Counted from the stretch's first letter, positions 36,361-46,718 are shown. The stretch: DNA of 64,000 nucleotides from Rufibacter tibetensis (GCF_001310085.1 NZ_CP012643.1:2449001-2513000), one strand, 5' to 3'. Notes: a model not told the origin generated them from the letters alone. Translations and numbers: made by a program.

Positions 36361-36414
36361 TAGTAACATGATAAAATTGATAGGAGATAAAGTATGTGGG
36401 TTGTAAGGTGTAGA

Positions 36415-36422
36415 TAAATTTG
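36415..36422 (+). promoter_or_regulatory. -7 box (TAAATTTG) of large T9SS gene
   Basis: Exact TAnnTTTG match, 31 bp before the chosen ATG at 36454. Confidence 0.5.
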
Positions 36423-36453
36423 TAATTTCTGCCTTTGAAGTAAAATGCCTTGC

Positions 36454-39400
36454 ATGAAACATTTTCTACTGTTAGCCCTTTTCTTTGTCTTCTATTTTTT
36501 TCCTCTTTTTACAAAAGCACAGCTAAAAGAGAATATTATATCTTTTGGTGGAAAGTACGATGATCGTATTGCCAAAGTCCTTCATGATAAGGACGAAAAC
36601 AGGTATGTATTGGGTACTATCGGTATACCAAGTTCAGGAAGTACGAACGAATACCAAGGTCAAGAAATTGATTTTGGAAGTCTGAAGAGGAAAATAATTA
36701 ATGGTTTTGTTGCCAAGTTTAGTAAAGATAATAGACTGCTATGGGTGCGAGAATGTCCAAAAGACCTGACAGGTTCTTATGACGACTTTACCATTGATGT
36801 TAACGGGTCAGTGTTTGTGACCGGTTCTGTGCATTATGGGCAATTTGTCTTAGAAAAGCTTGATACAGACGGTAATTTGCTATGGGAAAAGAAATACAAA
36901 TCTAAAACACTTTTTAGGGATTTCACTGGGCAAAGTGTAGCCACAGATAGCCACGGAAACGCTTACGTGGTGGGTTCGTTTGATGGAGCTAATATGGACC
37001 ATTTAACGTTTGATTTTAATGGCACCAGCGAAAATAAATACACAGACTTTCTAGCCAAGTTCAGCCCAGATGGAACAGTAGTGTGGGTTAAGACATCCTT
37101 GGAAACCAACATGCTTTATGGTCAGGTGTTCGTGGATAATCAAGACAATGTCATCACCGCCGGAGGATTTAAGAACACGGTAACCATTGGTCAAAACACT
37201 TTTACAAACAGGACTCCTGCAGATGATTACGGCCCTGTATATGATAGGTTATTGGTGAAAAGGAGCCCTGAGGGAGAGGTGCTCTGGGCCAGGAGTTATC
37301 CTGTTAGGATCAATGGAGGAGCTAATGTGGCGCTAGCTGCTGACAATTCTTTCTATCTTTTTGCAGTAAATAATACTAATTCTGACAGTAAGGAAGTAAC
37401 CATAGATGGTGTTACTTATAATAATTCGCTAGGAAATGTTTTACTGAAATTAGATGCCAATGGAACGGCCGAGTGGGCAGTGCCTTTTTGGTTGCCTCGC
37501 TATCCTGTTTCTTTATTACCAGTAAAAGATGGGCTGTATTTTGCCGGAAGTTTGAACTCAGAGCTTGTTTTCAAAGACAGAGTAATTAAAGGGAAGTCAC
37601 TTTGGTACTCAGATATCTTCCTGATGCATTTGAGTTCAGCAGGTGACATTTTAGGAGTAAATACATTTGGAGGTCCCAATACGGAACTGCATCCGAAGCT
37701 CTCTTATATACCCCATAGCAAGACTTTTGTGCTAGCTGGTGCATTCTACAACCAACTTCCAATTAATGACAAATTTCTAGTGAGCAAAGGGCAGGGGGAT
37801 ATCTTCATAGGGGAGTTGGTAGACACTTTGCAAGGAGACCAGGCCTCCAAAATCAGCGGTAAATTGTATGTAGATCAGAATGCCAACTGTGTACTTGACG
37901 TCTCAGAGAAGGGTCTTGCAAATAAACTGATCAAAATTGAGCCGGGCTCTTTATACAGTATGTCTGATGCAAACGGAAACTATTCTTTTAAGGTCCCATT
38001 GGGAGCCACCCACATAACGCCCTTAGTTTCTCCTGCTTACAAGGCACAAGTCGTAAAATCATGTTTGGAGAGCACTCAGATCACAACAGACAGCTTGACG
38101 CATGACGTCAAAAACGTGAATTTCGGATACACTTTCAAAGAATGCACTTCAATATCCGTTGACATTGCCGCTGACCGCAGGCGCCGCTGCATGCAGAGTT
38201 CTACCACGGTCACTTATATAAATGACGGAGTAGCTGATGTGCACAACGTCAAAATCAAGGTCATTTATCCCGAGTATGTAGTCCCTATCAGCAGTTCCCT
38301 GCCTTGGGTAGCCAGACAGGATTCAGCGTTGATTTTTGACATTGGGACCCTGAAAGCTGGCGAACGCCATAGCTTTGTGATTTCAGATTCTACCGTGTGT
38401 GGCATTGAATCTATCAGAGGTCTAAGTCAATGCGTAAAGGCAATGATCACCCCAAAAAACTCTTGTTCGGAACCTGGCCAGGAGTGGAATCAGGCAAGTG
38501 TAGCCCTAGCGGCTACTTTCCTGAAGCAAGCGAAGATGGCCGCGTTTACCATTACCAATGCAGGCACCCAAGACATGGCTGATAGTACGGCTTACCGGGT
38601 GTTCGCCAACGCTGCCTTGGTAAAGCACGGGAAAGTGAAGCTGGAGCGCGGGGCTTCTGCCCGTCTGGAAGTACCGGCCCAAACCATGACTTATCGGTTG
38701 GAGGCAGACCAGGTGCCGCATCATCCGGGGCAAAGCCGGCCAGCAGTCAGTATTCAACCGTCTACCATTCCGGTAGATTTGCCGATGAATGCCATGCCAA
38801 CCCCTATTGATGATTTCTTTCAGGATGATGCTGACGCGGAGGTAGACGTATCCTGCATGGTAATTGTAGACAGTTATGACCCCAATGACAAACAAGTAAG
38901 TCCGCAGGGTATTACCTCCCGCCACTATATCAAGGCAGAAGATGAACTCGAGTATTTGGTGCGTTTTCAGAATACCGGCACAGATGTGGCCTACAATGTG
39001 GTAGTCAAAGACACGATCAGCGAGCACCTGGATATTTCTTCTCTTCGGATTGGCTCCGCATCTCATCCTTTCACTTACACCGTTACAGGAAAAGGAAGGC
39101 CGGTGCTTACCTACACCTTCAAGAACATCAATCTGCCAGACCATAAAACCAATGAGCCCGGAAGCCACGGATACATCAAGTTCTCAATTGCTCAAAAAGC
39201 AGATAACCCAAAAGGAACTGTGATCAGGAATACGGCTCACAACTATTTCGATTTCAACAGCCCAATTGCCACCAACGAGGTGGTGAACATAATTGGCGAT
39301 ACGATTCTGATTTCACCAGTGCCGGTGGTGGTGTACGACTGCGGAAAAGAGAACCCAACGGTTGCCCAAGCCGGTAATCCTATATCTCTATGTGAAGAAA

Positions 39401-40293
39401 GCCAGACAATACTGCAGGCAAATGCGCCTGACAAAGGCAATGGCTTTTGGAAACTGATCAGTGGCCGAGCCACCATTGTTGATCCTGCTAACCCTACCTC
39501 GGCGGTTCAGAACATTGGTTACGGCGAAACCTTTTTGGAGTGGACTATTGCGTTATGTGAAAAGGTCTCCAGGAGCCAGGTGAAAATTACCCGAAACCAG
39601 ATTCCAGACGCACCACAGGTTGCAGCCCTGCCCTTGCAGTGTGAAGGTGATTCCCTGCAGCCTTTGGTGGCTACCGGAAGCAATATAGTCTGGTATCAGG
39701 ATGCTGGTAAGCAGCTAAGGCTATTTGCCGGGAACTCGTTCACTACGTCTGTTTCAGCTACCACTACTTTCTATGCTACTCAAACCGTAAACGGCTGCGA
39801 AAGTCCGGCACAGGCAGTTGAAGTGAAAATACATCCAAAACAAGTGCTTGTGACAGTAACCGGAGATACCTTGATCGCGCCTTCCGCAGATACTTACCAA
39901 TGGTTCTTCCAAGAAAAAGTCATGAATGGAGAAACAAACCAGCGCTTATTGGTTAAGAACAGTGGTCAGTACAAAGTAAAGACCCTTACTTCTGGTTGCG
40001 AGTCAACAAGTGAGAACCTGGAACATGATATCCACTTGCTGGCATCTGCTCTTACCTTGAACCCTAACCCAGTGCAGGAAGAGTTAGTGGTTAAGTTTGC
40101 AGCCAATGCTACAGGTGAAGTGAAAGTTCTTGTAAGGGATCAGTTAGGAAGGCAGGTCGCTCGTTATGCTTTTAAGAAGGAACATACTATTATGGAGCAG
40201 CAGTTGCCAGTTAACGCCATGGTCCCGGGCATGTATTTTTTAGAAGTTCAATTGGGCAAGGAAGTCTATAGAGTGAAGTTTGTAAAGTTATAG
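36454..40293 (+). CDS. Large secreted protein with T9SS type A sorting domain (DUF7619)
   Basis: 1279 residues from the ATG at 36454 (an ATG at 36445 is three codons earlier). The signal peptide ends at about TKAQ. The first 450 residues carry SBBP/propeller-like repeats (for example WVRECPKDLTGSYDDFTIDV and WEKKYKSKTLF). A SdrD-B-like module (SGKLYVDQNANCVLDVSEKG) comes next. It is followed by a DUF7619-like region starting near VDSYDPNDKQVSPQG, which includes a conserved DUF11-type fold, and Ig-like modules. The last 75 residues form a type A T9SS signal (LTLNPNPVQEELVVKF...GMYFLEVQLGK). It is probably a surface or released protein. The real substrate or partner is unknown. Single gene. Confidence 0.85.
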   Translation: MKHFLLLALFFVFYFFPLFTKAQLKENIISFGGKYDDRIAKVLHDKDENRYVLGTIGIPSSGSTNEYQGQEIDFGSLKRKIINGFVAKFSKDNRLLWVRECPKDLTGSYDDFTIDVNGSVFVTGSVHYGQFVLEKLDTDGNLLWEKKYKSKTLFRDFTGQSVATDSHGNAYVVGSFDGANMDHLTFDFNGTSENKYTDFLAKFSPDGTVVWVKTSLETNMLYGQVFVDNQDNVITAGGFKNTVTIGQNTFTNRTPADDYGPVYDRLLVKRSPEGEVLWARSYPVRINGGANVALAADNSFYLFAVNNTNSDSKEVTIDGVTYNNSLGNVLLKLDANGTAEWAVPFWLPRYPVSLLPVKDGLYFAGSLNSELVFKDRVIKGKSLWYSDIFLMHLSSAGDILGVNTFGGPNTELHPKLSYIPHSKTFVLAGAFYNQLPINDKFLVSKGQGDIFIGELVDTLQGDQASKISGKLYVDQNANCVLDVSEKGLANKLIKIEPGSLYSMSDANGNYSFKVPLGATHITPLVSPAYKAQVVKSCLESTQITTDSLTHDVKNVNFGYTFKECTSISVDIAADRRRRCMQSSTTVTYINDGVADVHNVKIKVIYPEYVVPISSSLPWVARQDSALIFDIGTLKAGERHSFVISDSTVCGIESIRGLSQCVKAMITPKNSCSEPGQEWNQASVALAATFLKQAKMAAFTITNAGTQDMADSTAYRVFANAALVKHGKVKLERGASARLEVPAQTMTYRLEADQVPHHPGQSRPAVSIQPSTIPVDLPMNAMPTPIDDFFQDDADAEVDVSCMVIVDSYDPNDKQVSPQGITSRHYIKAEDELEYLVRFQNTGTDVAYNVVVKDTISEHLDISSLRIGSASHPFTYTVTGKGRPVLTYTFKNINLPDHKTNEPGSHGYIKFSIAQKADNPKGTVIRNTAHNYFDFNSPIATNEVVNIIGDTILISPVPVVVYDCGKENPTVAQAGNPISLCEESQTILQANAPDKGNGFWKLISGRATIVDPANPTSAVQNIGYGETFLEWTIALCEKVSRSQVKITRNQIPDAPQVAALPLQCEGDSLQPLVATGSNIVWYQDAGKQLRLFAGNSFTTSVSATTTFYATQTVNGCESPAQAVEVKIHPKQVLVTVTGDTLIAPSADTYQWFFQEKVMNGETNQRLLVKNSGQYKVKTLTSGCESTSENLEHDIHLLASALTLNPNPVQEELVVKFAANATGEVKVLVRDQLGRQVARYAFKKEHTIMEQQLPVNAMVPGMYFLEVQLGKEVYRVKFVKL

Positions 40294-40372
40294 GGGCAGG
40301 AGAGAACATTGCACATTGAAATACCTAGTCCACCTCAAACTAAACTGTCTTCAACTATAACACATATAAAAG

Positions 40373-40405
40373 GAGAGGGCTCTCCTTCATTGGGAGAGCC
40401 CTCTC
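40373..40405. terminator. Bidirectional terminator
   Basis: 13-bp stem GAGAGGGCTCTCC / GGAGAGCCCTCTC between convergent genes. Confidence 0.8.
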
Positions 40406-40415
40406 TTATTAGTTT

Positions 40416-40440
40416 AAGCTCCTTTTATGTAAAACAGCTT
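40416..40440. repeat. Intergenic palindrome family, copy at 40.4 kb
   Basis: AAGCTCCTTTTATG / TAAAACAGCTT: imperfect arms next to the OMPP1 stop. Confidence 0.55.
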
Positions 40441-40450
40441 TAGAACAGGG

Positions 40451-41938
40451 TTAGAAATTCCAACCTACCGTAGCAATGAAGTTAGTATTTTTGATGCTGT
40501 TCTTTACCGTTGGGGTTAACACCTCATAGAACTCAGAATTAGGGTCATCAAACTCAGTGTTCACAAAAGGAGTGTAGACGCTATTATATTTGCTGTACAC
40601 CAAGGCTCCGTCAATAAAGAAGTTAGCTTGTCTGATGCCAATTCCAGCGGTGTAATAAGACCGGGCCTGGTTTACGTCACTATTTTTAAACGGATCACCA
40701 TATAGAGCGTAACCAGCTCTTACCCTGAAAACATCAAACCTGCCTTCAGCTCCAATACGGTAGTTCAGGGCTTTGTCATACACGTTCTGGATGGACTGGT
40801 TCTCACTCTGGAAAGAGTCATCAGAACTTAAACGGGCGCTGGTATAATCCACATACTCAACATCGGCAGTGATGAACCCATTTTTACCTAAGAAAACTGC
40901 CGCGCCACCTGTTGCCCTGAATGGTGTGCTTAAGCTGTATTCATATTCACCGGGATCTGTACCAAAAGACTGATTCAAAGAAGCACCGTCTTCAGGAGCT
41001 CTGTTGAAATTTACATTCAAATTAGTGCTGAACTGATCGGTTAAGGTGTACCAGGTTGGGGTTTGCACAGAAACACCAAAGCGCAGCATATCACTTGGTT
41101 TGAAAATAGCACCAACCCGTAAGCTTAAGCCTGTGCCTTCTGTCGTTAACTCATCCCGAAGGGTAAGGTCTGTGATATCACTAGCCGGACCTGTTTCAGT
41201 GTAGATTCTGCTCTGCTTGAACCTAAGCGTAGTTAGACCTACTGAAGCACCTAAGAACAACTTATCGCGGTAGCTAGCCCCAAAGGCGAAGTCCCATTGG
41301 TTCTGCGCCCCAGTTGACTCAATGTTCTCCTGAAGGGTGCTAGGATCTACCAAGTTTGGGGAGGTGTAGTAGCCATTGTCTTCTACATCATCTATAAGGT
41401 ACGTTTCAAAGGCTAGTTCCTGCAGAGAGTTGGGGGTTAAGCCGAAAGCATTGGCACGTTGAGCGGCGTACTCCCCAAACTTCATAGTTTCAACTCCACT
41501 ACTACCGCGGTAAAAGCTGCGTTGGTTGAAGTTGTTCTGCCTTGTATACCCAATTCCAAAAGAATTAGAGCGCCAGTCGCCTTCTTCATCATCGGCTTTG
41601 CGGGTGGTGAACACTGCTGAAAAACCTGGTATGTGTAGGTTGTTGCGGCTGTTAGAGGTTTCTGAACCAAAAACGGAGCTGCCTACCTCATTCACGTTAA
41701 CTCCGGCGGAGACGGTGATTTCGTTACGTCTGAAAAGTCCCAGACCAGCTGGGTTACTAGAGAAAGAACCTGCATCGCCGCCAAGGGCTACGTTTGCCCC
41801 GCCAATACCCATGGTGCGGGCGGTCCCGCCAAATTCTGTTCTGGAATAACGGAGAGCATCTACCTCATTTTGGGCAAAGCTCTTTCCGGCACTGCCTAGC
41901 ATTGCCAGGCAGGCCAAAAGAAAGCTGTATCGCTTCAT
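40451..41938 (-). CDS. OMPP1/FadL/TodX-family outer-membrane transporter
   Basis: 495-residue beta-barrel with signal peptide MKRYSFLLACLAMLGSAGKSFA. The N-terminal plug region GGTARTMGIGGANVALGGDAGSFSSNPAGLGLF, with the NPAGL motif, is the hallmark of FadL-type transporters for hydrophobic compounds such as long-chain fatty acids. The protein ends in an aromatic residue (VGWNF), as barrels do. It is 24 bp downstream of a lipoprotein gene, forming a likely operon. An acyl-CoA ligase and beta-oxidation genes 15-20 kb away fit a fatty-acid uptake role, though the substrate is not proven. Confidence 0.9.
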   Translation of the reverse strand: MKRYSFLLACLAMLGSAGKSFAQNEVDALRYSRTEFGGTARTMGIGGANVALGGDAGSFSSNPAGLGLFRRNEITVSAGVNVNEVGSSVFGSETSNSRNNLHIPGFSAVFTTRKADDEEGDWRSNSFGIGYTRQNNFNQRSFYRGSSGVETMKFGEYAAQRANAFGLTPNSLQELAFETYLIDDVEDNGYYTSPNLVDPSTLQENIESTGAQNQWDFAFGASYRDKLFLGASVGLTTLRFKQSRIYTETGPASDITDLTLRDELTTEGTGLSLRVGAIFKPSDMLRFGVSVQTPTWYTLTDQFSTNLNVNFNRAPEDGASLNQSFGTDPGEYEYSLSTPFRATGGAAVFLGKNGFITADVEYVDYTSARLSSDDSFQSENQSIQNVYDKALNYRIGAEGRFDVFRVRAGYALYGDPFKNSDVNQARSYYTAGIGIRQANFFIDGALVYSKYNSVYTPFVNTEFDDPNSEFYEVLTPTVKNSIKNTNFIATVGWNF

Positions 41939-41962
41939 GTAGTTTTTTGATAAGGGGATAGT

Positions 41963-43048
41963 TTAGTTTCTGCCTCTGCGGCCACCACCAGAACTGCTAC
42001 CGCCACCGCTGCTGCCAGAAGAGGACGAAGAAGAACGGGTTGGCTCATAAGACGGGCTTGGTTCATAAGAGCGGGAACGGGACTCTGATGTTCTGCTAGG
42101 AGCAGGCGTATATTCTGACCGTTGACGTCTTACTGGTTGGCTGCTTTCTATACTGCCGGTGCGCATTCTTCTTTCCTGTGCCGGGGCACCAATCTCTTGG
42201 TTTCCAGAAGGCGTACCTACTTGTCTGCGGCGTGGCTGAATAGTGCCATCTCCATTTGGTTGGGCAGTGGCTGACCTGGAAGAACGGGTTCTGTAGCCTG
42301 GCTCCAACGCAGTAGCGTTGCTTGACCTGTTAGAACCAGGGGCGGCAATGCTGCCACGTCCGTCACGGGAAATATTAGGATTGCGTCCTGTGTTGCTGCT
42401 TCTGTCATTACGACGGCCATAGGCCACGTTATTGGCAATTACGCGACCACCATAAATGTTGTCATAGTAACCTCCGCCATAACCTCCACCACCAAATCTG
42501 TAAGGATTGTAGCCATAGCCAAATCCGTTACCGTAACCCCAGGGGTTGTAGTAACGACCAAAGCCTAAGCCAATGCCAATAGACATGCCTGGTCTTGGCC
42601 AGAAAGGATCATACATGGCCATGCTTGCCATGCCTGGTCCGTAGAACGGATCATACCATGGGTCCATCCAGGGGTCCATCATGATGGCTCTGGAATAGTA
42701 GCGGCCCGGAGAATAAAAAGGAGATGCGTAAGCGTAGAACGGATTCCCGAACGGCGCATCATAGTAAGAGTACTGGTAAGGTGTACTGCTGTTCCGGCGA
42801 TTTCTTGCATAAGATTCCGGATCGCTTACGCGGTCAGTGATGTCCCTAGAGGCATCATCAGTGCCGGAAAACTCTGCATCGCCTATTTCCTGCTCCTCTA
42901 GTGGGGGCTCTACATACGTAACTTTATCTGTAGAAGAGAAATACACATCATCTGTCTCACTGGTCTGTAAGTTGGAAGATGTGCTACACCCAGCGGCCAG
43001 AAAACCCAGCAGCGGCAGTATAAGCAGCTTTTTCGTTGTATATTTCAT
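41963..43048 (-). CDS. Low-complexity lipoprotein, Gly/Tyr- and Arg/Ser-rich
   Basis: 361 residues with lipobox LAAGCS. After an acidic region (about 30-85) the protein has a Gly/Tyr/Pro/Met-rich part (SIGIGLGFGRYYNPWGYGNG at about 155-174) and a C-terminal Arg/Ser-rich tail ending in a Ser/Gly run. It is most likely disordered and outer-membrane anchored. It is first in the operon with the OMPP1/FadL transporter, so it may be an accessory of it. No named family. Confidence 0.75.
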   Translation of the reverse strand: MKYTTKKLLILPLLGFLAAGCSTSSNLQTSETDDVYFSSTDKVTYVEPPLEEQEIGDAEFSGTDDASRDITDRVSDPESYARNRRNSSTPYQYSYYDAPFGNPFYAYASPFYSPGRYYSRAIMMDPWMDPWYDPFYGPGMASMAMYDPFWPRPGMSIGIGLGFGRYYNPWGYGNGFGYGYNPYRFGGGGYGGGYYDNIYGGRVIANNVAYGRRNDRSSNTGRNPNISRDGRGSIAAPGSNRSSNATALEPGYRTRSSRSATAQPNGDGTIQPRRRQVGTPSGNQEIGAPAQERRMRTGSIESSQPVRRQRSEYTPAPSRTSESRSRSYEPSPSYEPTRSSSSSSGSSGGGSSSGGGRRGRN

Positions 43049-43251
43049 GAGAGTATAGTAGTTGGTTATGGATGCTAGATCAATTCACGAAGCCCAGTCA
43101 CACGAGTATCCGGTTCGCCAACGTTTCTATTCAGATATATTAACGTATTTTTGAGCCGAAAAGGTGTAGAATCGCGCAATAAAATAAGCAAATTCTATGC
43201 CGCGTTATTAGAGATTCGCTATATATTTCTTCTTTATCAAAGATACAAAAA

Positions 43252-44730
43252 ATGAGCAAAGGGTTGCCTAAACGAAGTGAGGATTATTCTCTCTGGTATA
43301 ATGAGTTAGTAAAAAGGGCCGGGCTGGCCGAGAACTCGGCGGTGCGCGGTTGTATGGTGATAAAACCATACGGATACGCCATCTGGGAAAAGATGCAACG
43401 GGTGTTAGATGACATGTTCAAAGCTACAGGACATTCTAACGCATATTTTCCCCTATTCGTGCCTAAAAGTTTGTTTGAGGCCGAAGAACAAAATGCCGAG
43501 GGCTTTGCGAAAGAATGTGCCGTAGTAACGCATTACCGTCTGCAAACTGACCCTGACAAGCCGGGTAAATTACGCGTGGACCCCAATGCCAAGCTGGAGG
43601 AAGAATTGATTGTGCGCCCTACCTCAGAGGCCATTATCTGGAGCACCTACAAAGGCTGGATTCAAAGCTACCGTGACTTGCCTTTGCTCATCAACCAATG
43701 GGCAAACGTAGTGCGCTGGGAAATGCGTACGCGCCTGTTCCTGCGGACCGCTGAGTTCCTGTGGCAGGAAGGGCACACCGCCCACGCCACCGCGCAGGAA
43801 GCCATTGCCGAAACTGAGCAGATGCTCCACGTCTACGCTGACTTTGCTGAGAACTTCCTGGCCCTGCCCGTAGTACGCGGAAAGAAAACTCCCAATGAGC
43901 GTTTTGCCGGAGCTTTAGACACCTATTGCATTGAAGGTTTGATGCAAGACGGCAAAGCCCTGCAAGCCGGAACCTCGCACTTCTTAGGTCAGAACTTCGC
44001 ACAAGCATTTGATGTGAAATTTGCCACCAAAGAAGGCGGGCTGGAACACGTATGGGGAACCTCATGGGGCGTAAGTACCCGTTTAATGGGTGCCTTAGTG
44101 ATGGCGCACTCTGATGACGAAGGCTTGGTGTTGCCTCCAAAATTAGCCCCTATCCAAGTGGTGATTGTGCCTATTTACAAAGGCGAAGAGCAACTGGCGC
44201 AAATCTCTGAAAAGGTGTTAGGTCTGAAAAAACAGCTGGAAGCCAAAGGCATCTCCGTGAAGTTTGATGATCGTGATACCGAACGCCCAGGCTTCAAGTT
44301 TGCCGAATGGGAGCTCAAAGGTGTGCCGGTTCGCATTGCCATTGGGGGTCGTGATTTGGAGAACGGCACCGCTGAAGTAGCCCGCCGCGATACCAAAGAG
44401 AAGAGCTCGCAGCAGTTTGATGAGTTAGTAAACCTGATTCCTGCGTTGCTGGACGAGATCCAGGCAAACATCTTCCAGAGAGCCTTAGACTTCAGAGAAG
44501 CCAATACCACCAAAGTTGATTCTTATGATGAGTTCAAGCGCATTCTAGACGAGAAACCAGGTTTTGTGTTAGCGCATTGGGATGGTACACCAGAAACTGA
44601 AGAGCGCATTAAAGAAGAAACCAAAGCGACCATCCGTTGCATCGCTTTAGACTCTCCGGAGGAAGATGGCGTGGACATGGTAACGGGTCAGCCTTCTAAG
44701 CGCCGGGTGTACTTTGCCAGAGCTTACTAA
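43252..44730 (+). CDS. proS: Prolyl-tRNA synthetase, archaeal/eukaryal-type (ProS type 3)
   Basis: 492 residues. It charges tRNA-Pro. It belongs to the shorter class without the bacterial editing insert. The start [20 protein letters not shown], motif 2 ([20 protein letters not shown]), the [10 protein letters not shown] segment, and a C-terminal zinc-region ending FARAY are as expected for type 3. Divergent from the OMPP1 operon; a terminator follows. Confidence 0.96.
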   Translation: MSKGLPKRSEDYSLWYNELVKRAGLAENSAVRGCMVIKPYGYAIWEKMQRVLDDMFKATGHSNAYFPLFVPKSLFEAEEQNAEGFAKECAVVTHYRLQTDPDKPGKLRVDPNAKLEEELIVRPTSEAIIWSTYKGWIQSYRDLPLLINQWANVVRWEMRTRLFLRTAEFLWQEGHTAHATAQEAIAETEQMLHVYADFAENFLALPVVRGKKTPNERFAGALDTYCIEGLMQDGKALQAGTSHFLGQNFAQAFDVKFATKEGGLEHVWGTSWGVSTRLMGALVMAHSDDEGLVLPPKLAPIQVVIVPIYKGEEQLAQISEKVLGLKKQLEAKGISVKFDDRDTERPGFKFAEWELKGVPVRIAIGGRDLENGTAEVARRDTKEKSSQQFDELVNLIPALLDEIQANIFQRALDFREANTTKVDSYDEFKRILDEKPGFVLAHWDGTPETEERIKEETKATIRCIALDSPEEDGVDMVTGQPSKRRVYFARAY

Positions 44731-44774
44731 TCTATATCAGGTCAAGAGCCTGGCTGCTTAGTAAATTAAAAAAG

Positions 44775-44807
44775 AAACGAGAGTCGCTGTAGAAGTGGCT
44801 CTCGTTT
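44775..44807 (+). terminator. Terminator of proS
   Basis: 14-bp stem with two wobble pairs around loop GTAGA, followed by ATTTTTG. Confidence 0.85.
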
Positions 44808-44880
44808 ATTTTTGACCCTGTTTTCTAAAAAGTACCGTTAAAACAGTCTGCCAGCACAAGGGGCAATGCACACACTTTCG

Positions 44881-44888
44881 TACTTTTG
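44881..44888 (+). promoter_or_regulatory. -7 box (TACTTTTG) of LOG gene
   Basis: Exact TAnnTTTG match 26 bp before the ATG at 44915. Confidence 0.6.
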
Positions 44889-44914
44889 AAACATAAACGC
44901 TTAACCTACCTCAT

Positions 44915-45496
44915 ATGAAAAGCATCGCCATTTTTTGCGGAGCCAGCAGCGGCCACAATCCAGTGTACCGTGAAGCTGCCCAAGCCTTAGGAACCATGTT
45001 CGCGGAGAAAGGAATAAGGCTGGTGTACGGCGGCGGGAAAGTAGGCCTAATGGGCGTCATTGCCGATGCGGTCCTGGCCGGCGGCGGTAAAGTGGTGGGT
45101 GTGATCCCGAAGAGTTTAGTGGACATGGAGGTAGCCCACGCCGGTCTCACCGAGTTGCACGTGGTGCAAACCATGCATGAGCGCAAAGCCCTGATGGCCG
45201 CGGAGTCTGATGCCTTTGTAGCCATGCCGGGTGGCTTTGGGACCTTTGATGAGTTCTGCGAGATTGTCACCTGGAACCAGCTTAAGATCATACAGAAGCC
45301 AGCGGCTCTCTATAACGTGAACGGCTATTTCAATCCATTCCTGCAGATGATGGATCACAGCGTGAGCGAAGGTTTTGTGAAGGCTGAGCAGCGCGACAAC
45401 ATCATCGTCGCTGATCAGGGCGAAGAGTTGCTTAACCTAATTATAAATCACTCACCCGTTATCACCGAGAAGTGGGTAGACTTTAAAAGGATCTAA
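44915..45496 (+). CDS. LOG-family protein (cytokinin riboside 5'-monophosphate phosphoribohydrolase-like)
   Basis: 193 residues with the nucleotide motif SIAIFCGASSG, the substrate motif LVYGGGKVGLMG and the family signature MPGGFGTFDEF (PGGxGTxxE). LOG proteins hydrolyse the N-glycosidic bond of nucleoside monophosphates; in bacteria they may act on AMP or on cytokinin-like nucleotides. Length is normal. Single gene with its own promoter box and a 28-bp terminator. Confidence 0.93.
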   Translation: MKSIAIFCGASSGHNPVYREAAQALGTMFAEKGIRLVYGGGKVGLMGVIADAVLAGGGKVVGVIPKSLVDMEVAHAGLTELHVVQTMHERKALMAAESDAFVAMPGGFGTFDEFCEIVTWNQLKIIQKPAALYNVNGYFNPFLQMMDHSVSEGFVKAEQRDNIIVADQGEELLNLIINHSPVITEKWVDFKRI

Positions 45497-45522
45497 TGTA
45501 AATGCTACGTGTTTCTGGAGGT

Positions 45523-45558
45523 GGCTTGTTTTAACTGCATTTATGTAAAACCAGTCTC
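45523..45558. repeat. Intergenic palindrome family, copy at 45.5 kb
   Basis: GGCTTGTTTTAACTGC / ATTTATGTAAAACCAGTCTC: a longer, less regular copy between the LOG stop and its terminator. Confidence 0.45.
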
Positions 45559-45580
45559 AAAATAGAATTTGTAGGCCCGA

Positions 45581-45640
45581 CAAAACCCATAAAAGAAGAA
45601 GCCCCGGCACACGCCGGGGCTTCTTCTTTTATGGGTTTTG
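45581..45640. terminator. Bidirectional terminator, 28-bp perfect stem
   Basis: 45581-45608 pairs fully with 45613-45640 around loop ACAC. It lies between the convergent LOG and hemH genes. Confidence 0.93.
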
Positions 45641-45663
45641 TTATTGTGCTACGTGATGCTAAT

Positions 45664-46692
45664 CTAAGCTTCCTGCACCATCTGTGTCACGGCATCTATC
45701 CATAAAGGATGCGTGTTCAGGCTTTCTACCAATTGCCAGTGCTCACCGCCCGCAGCCTCAAATTCTTCCTTGAATTCCTTGCCTACTTCAATGGTAGTCT
45801 CAAGGCAATCGGCCACAAACGCCGGACTGAACGCCAAGACACTTTTTACGCCAGCCGCAGCCAAGTCTTTCAAGATAAAATCGGTGTAGGGTTGTAACCA
45901 AGGATCTTTGCCCAAGCGCGACTGGAACGACACGGTGTATTTATCCTCAGGTATGTTCAACGCTTTAGCCAATTGCCGTGAGGTCTCAAAGCATTGGGCT
46001 CGGTAGCAATAGCGGTTGCGGCTGTGGTACGTGTTGCAGCAAGCACCTAGCTGGCAATATCCTTTGGTACTCGCTTTCAGAATCTGTCGCTCCGGCAAAC
46101 CATGGTAACTGAATACCACGTGGTCATACTCGCGTTTGGCCATGTGGGCACGCGCAATTTCGGCGAAGGTGCCAATGAAGCCCGGGTGATTGCAGAACGT
46201 GCTGATGAACTTGAGATCAGGAATCACTTCCCACTTGCTCACAATCTCCATCACCTTTTCCTGCACAGAGCCCGTACTAGCCGAGGCATACTGCGGAAAC
46301 AAAGGCAACACCACAATGCGGTCCACCACTTTCTCCTGCAATTCCTTCAAAGCGTTCTCAATGCTGGGGCTCTGGTACCGCATGCCAAAGGCCACGTGGT
46401 AATCTTTTCCAAGCCTCTCCTGCACCAACCGCTGCAAGTCCAGGCCGTGAAACAGCAGGGGAGAGCCACGCTCGGTCCACAACTGGGCATAGATCTTCGC
46501 TGATTTAGGTGCCCGGAACGGTGCAATAACCCCATTCACCAGCATGTATCTGGAAGGTGCGGCAATGTCCAGCACCCGTTTGTCTAATAAAAATTCGCGC
46601 AGGTATTTGCGCACGTGCGGTACGCTGGGAGAGTCCGGCGTGCCGAGGTTCACTAATAATACTCCTGTTTTGCCAGTGGCTCCACTTTTCAT
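45664..46692 (-). CDS. hemH: Ferrochelatase
   Basis: 342 residues. It inserts ferrous iron into protoporphyrin IX (or coproporphyrin III, which sequence cannot settle) at the end of haem synthesis. The start TGVLLVNLGTPDSP, the catalytic VVFSYHGLPERQ (His) and a late Glu-rich ETTIEVGKEFKEEFEAAGGE are all present. A Cys-rich insert CQLGACCNTYHSRNRYCYRA followed by QC is also present: five to six cysteines that could bind an iron-sulfur cluster. The gene is monocistronic with an exact -7 box upstream. Confidence 0.96.
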   Translation of the reverse strand: MKSGATGKTGVLLVNLGTPDSPSVPHVRKYLREFLLDKRVLDIAAPSRYMLVNGVIAPFRAPKSAKIYAQLWTERGSPLLFHGLDLQRLVQERLGKDYHVAFGMRYQSPSIENALKELQEKVVDRIVVLPLFPQYASASTGSVQEKVMEIVSKWEVIPDLKFISTFCNHPGFIGTFAEIARAHMAKREYDHVVFSYHGLPERQILKASTKGYCQLGACCNTYHSRNRYCYRAQCFETSRQLAKALNIPEDKYTVSFQSRLGKDPWLQPYTDFILKDLAAAGVKSVLAFSPAFVADCLETTIEVGKEFKEEFEAAGGEHWQLVESLNTHPLWIDAVTQMVQEA

Positions 46693-46710
46693 ACGCTTTC
46701 AATTGAGCTG

Positions 46711-46718
46711 CAAAGATA
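46711..46718 (-). promoter_or_regulatory. -7 box (TATCTTTG) of hemH
   Basis: Exact TAnnTTTG match on the minus strand, 19 bp before the start codon. Confidence 0.65.
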
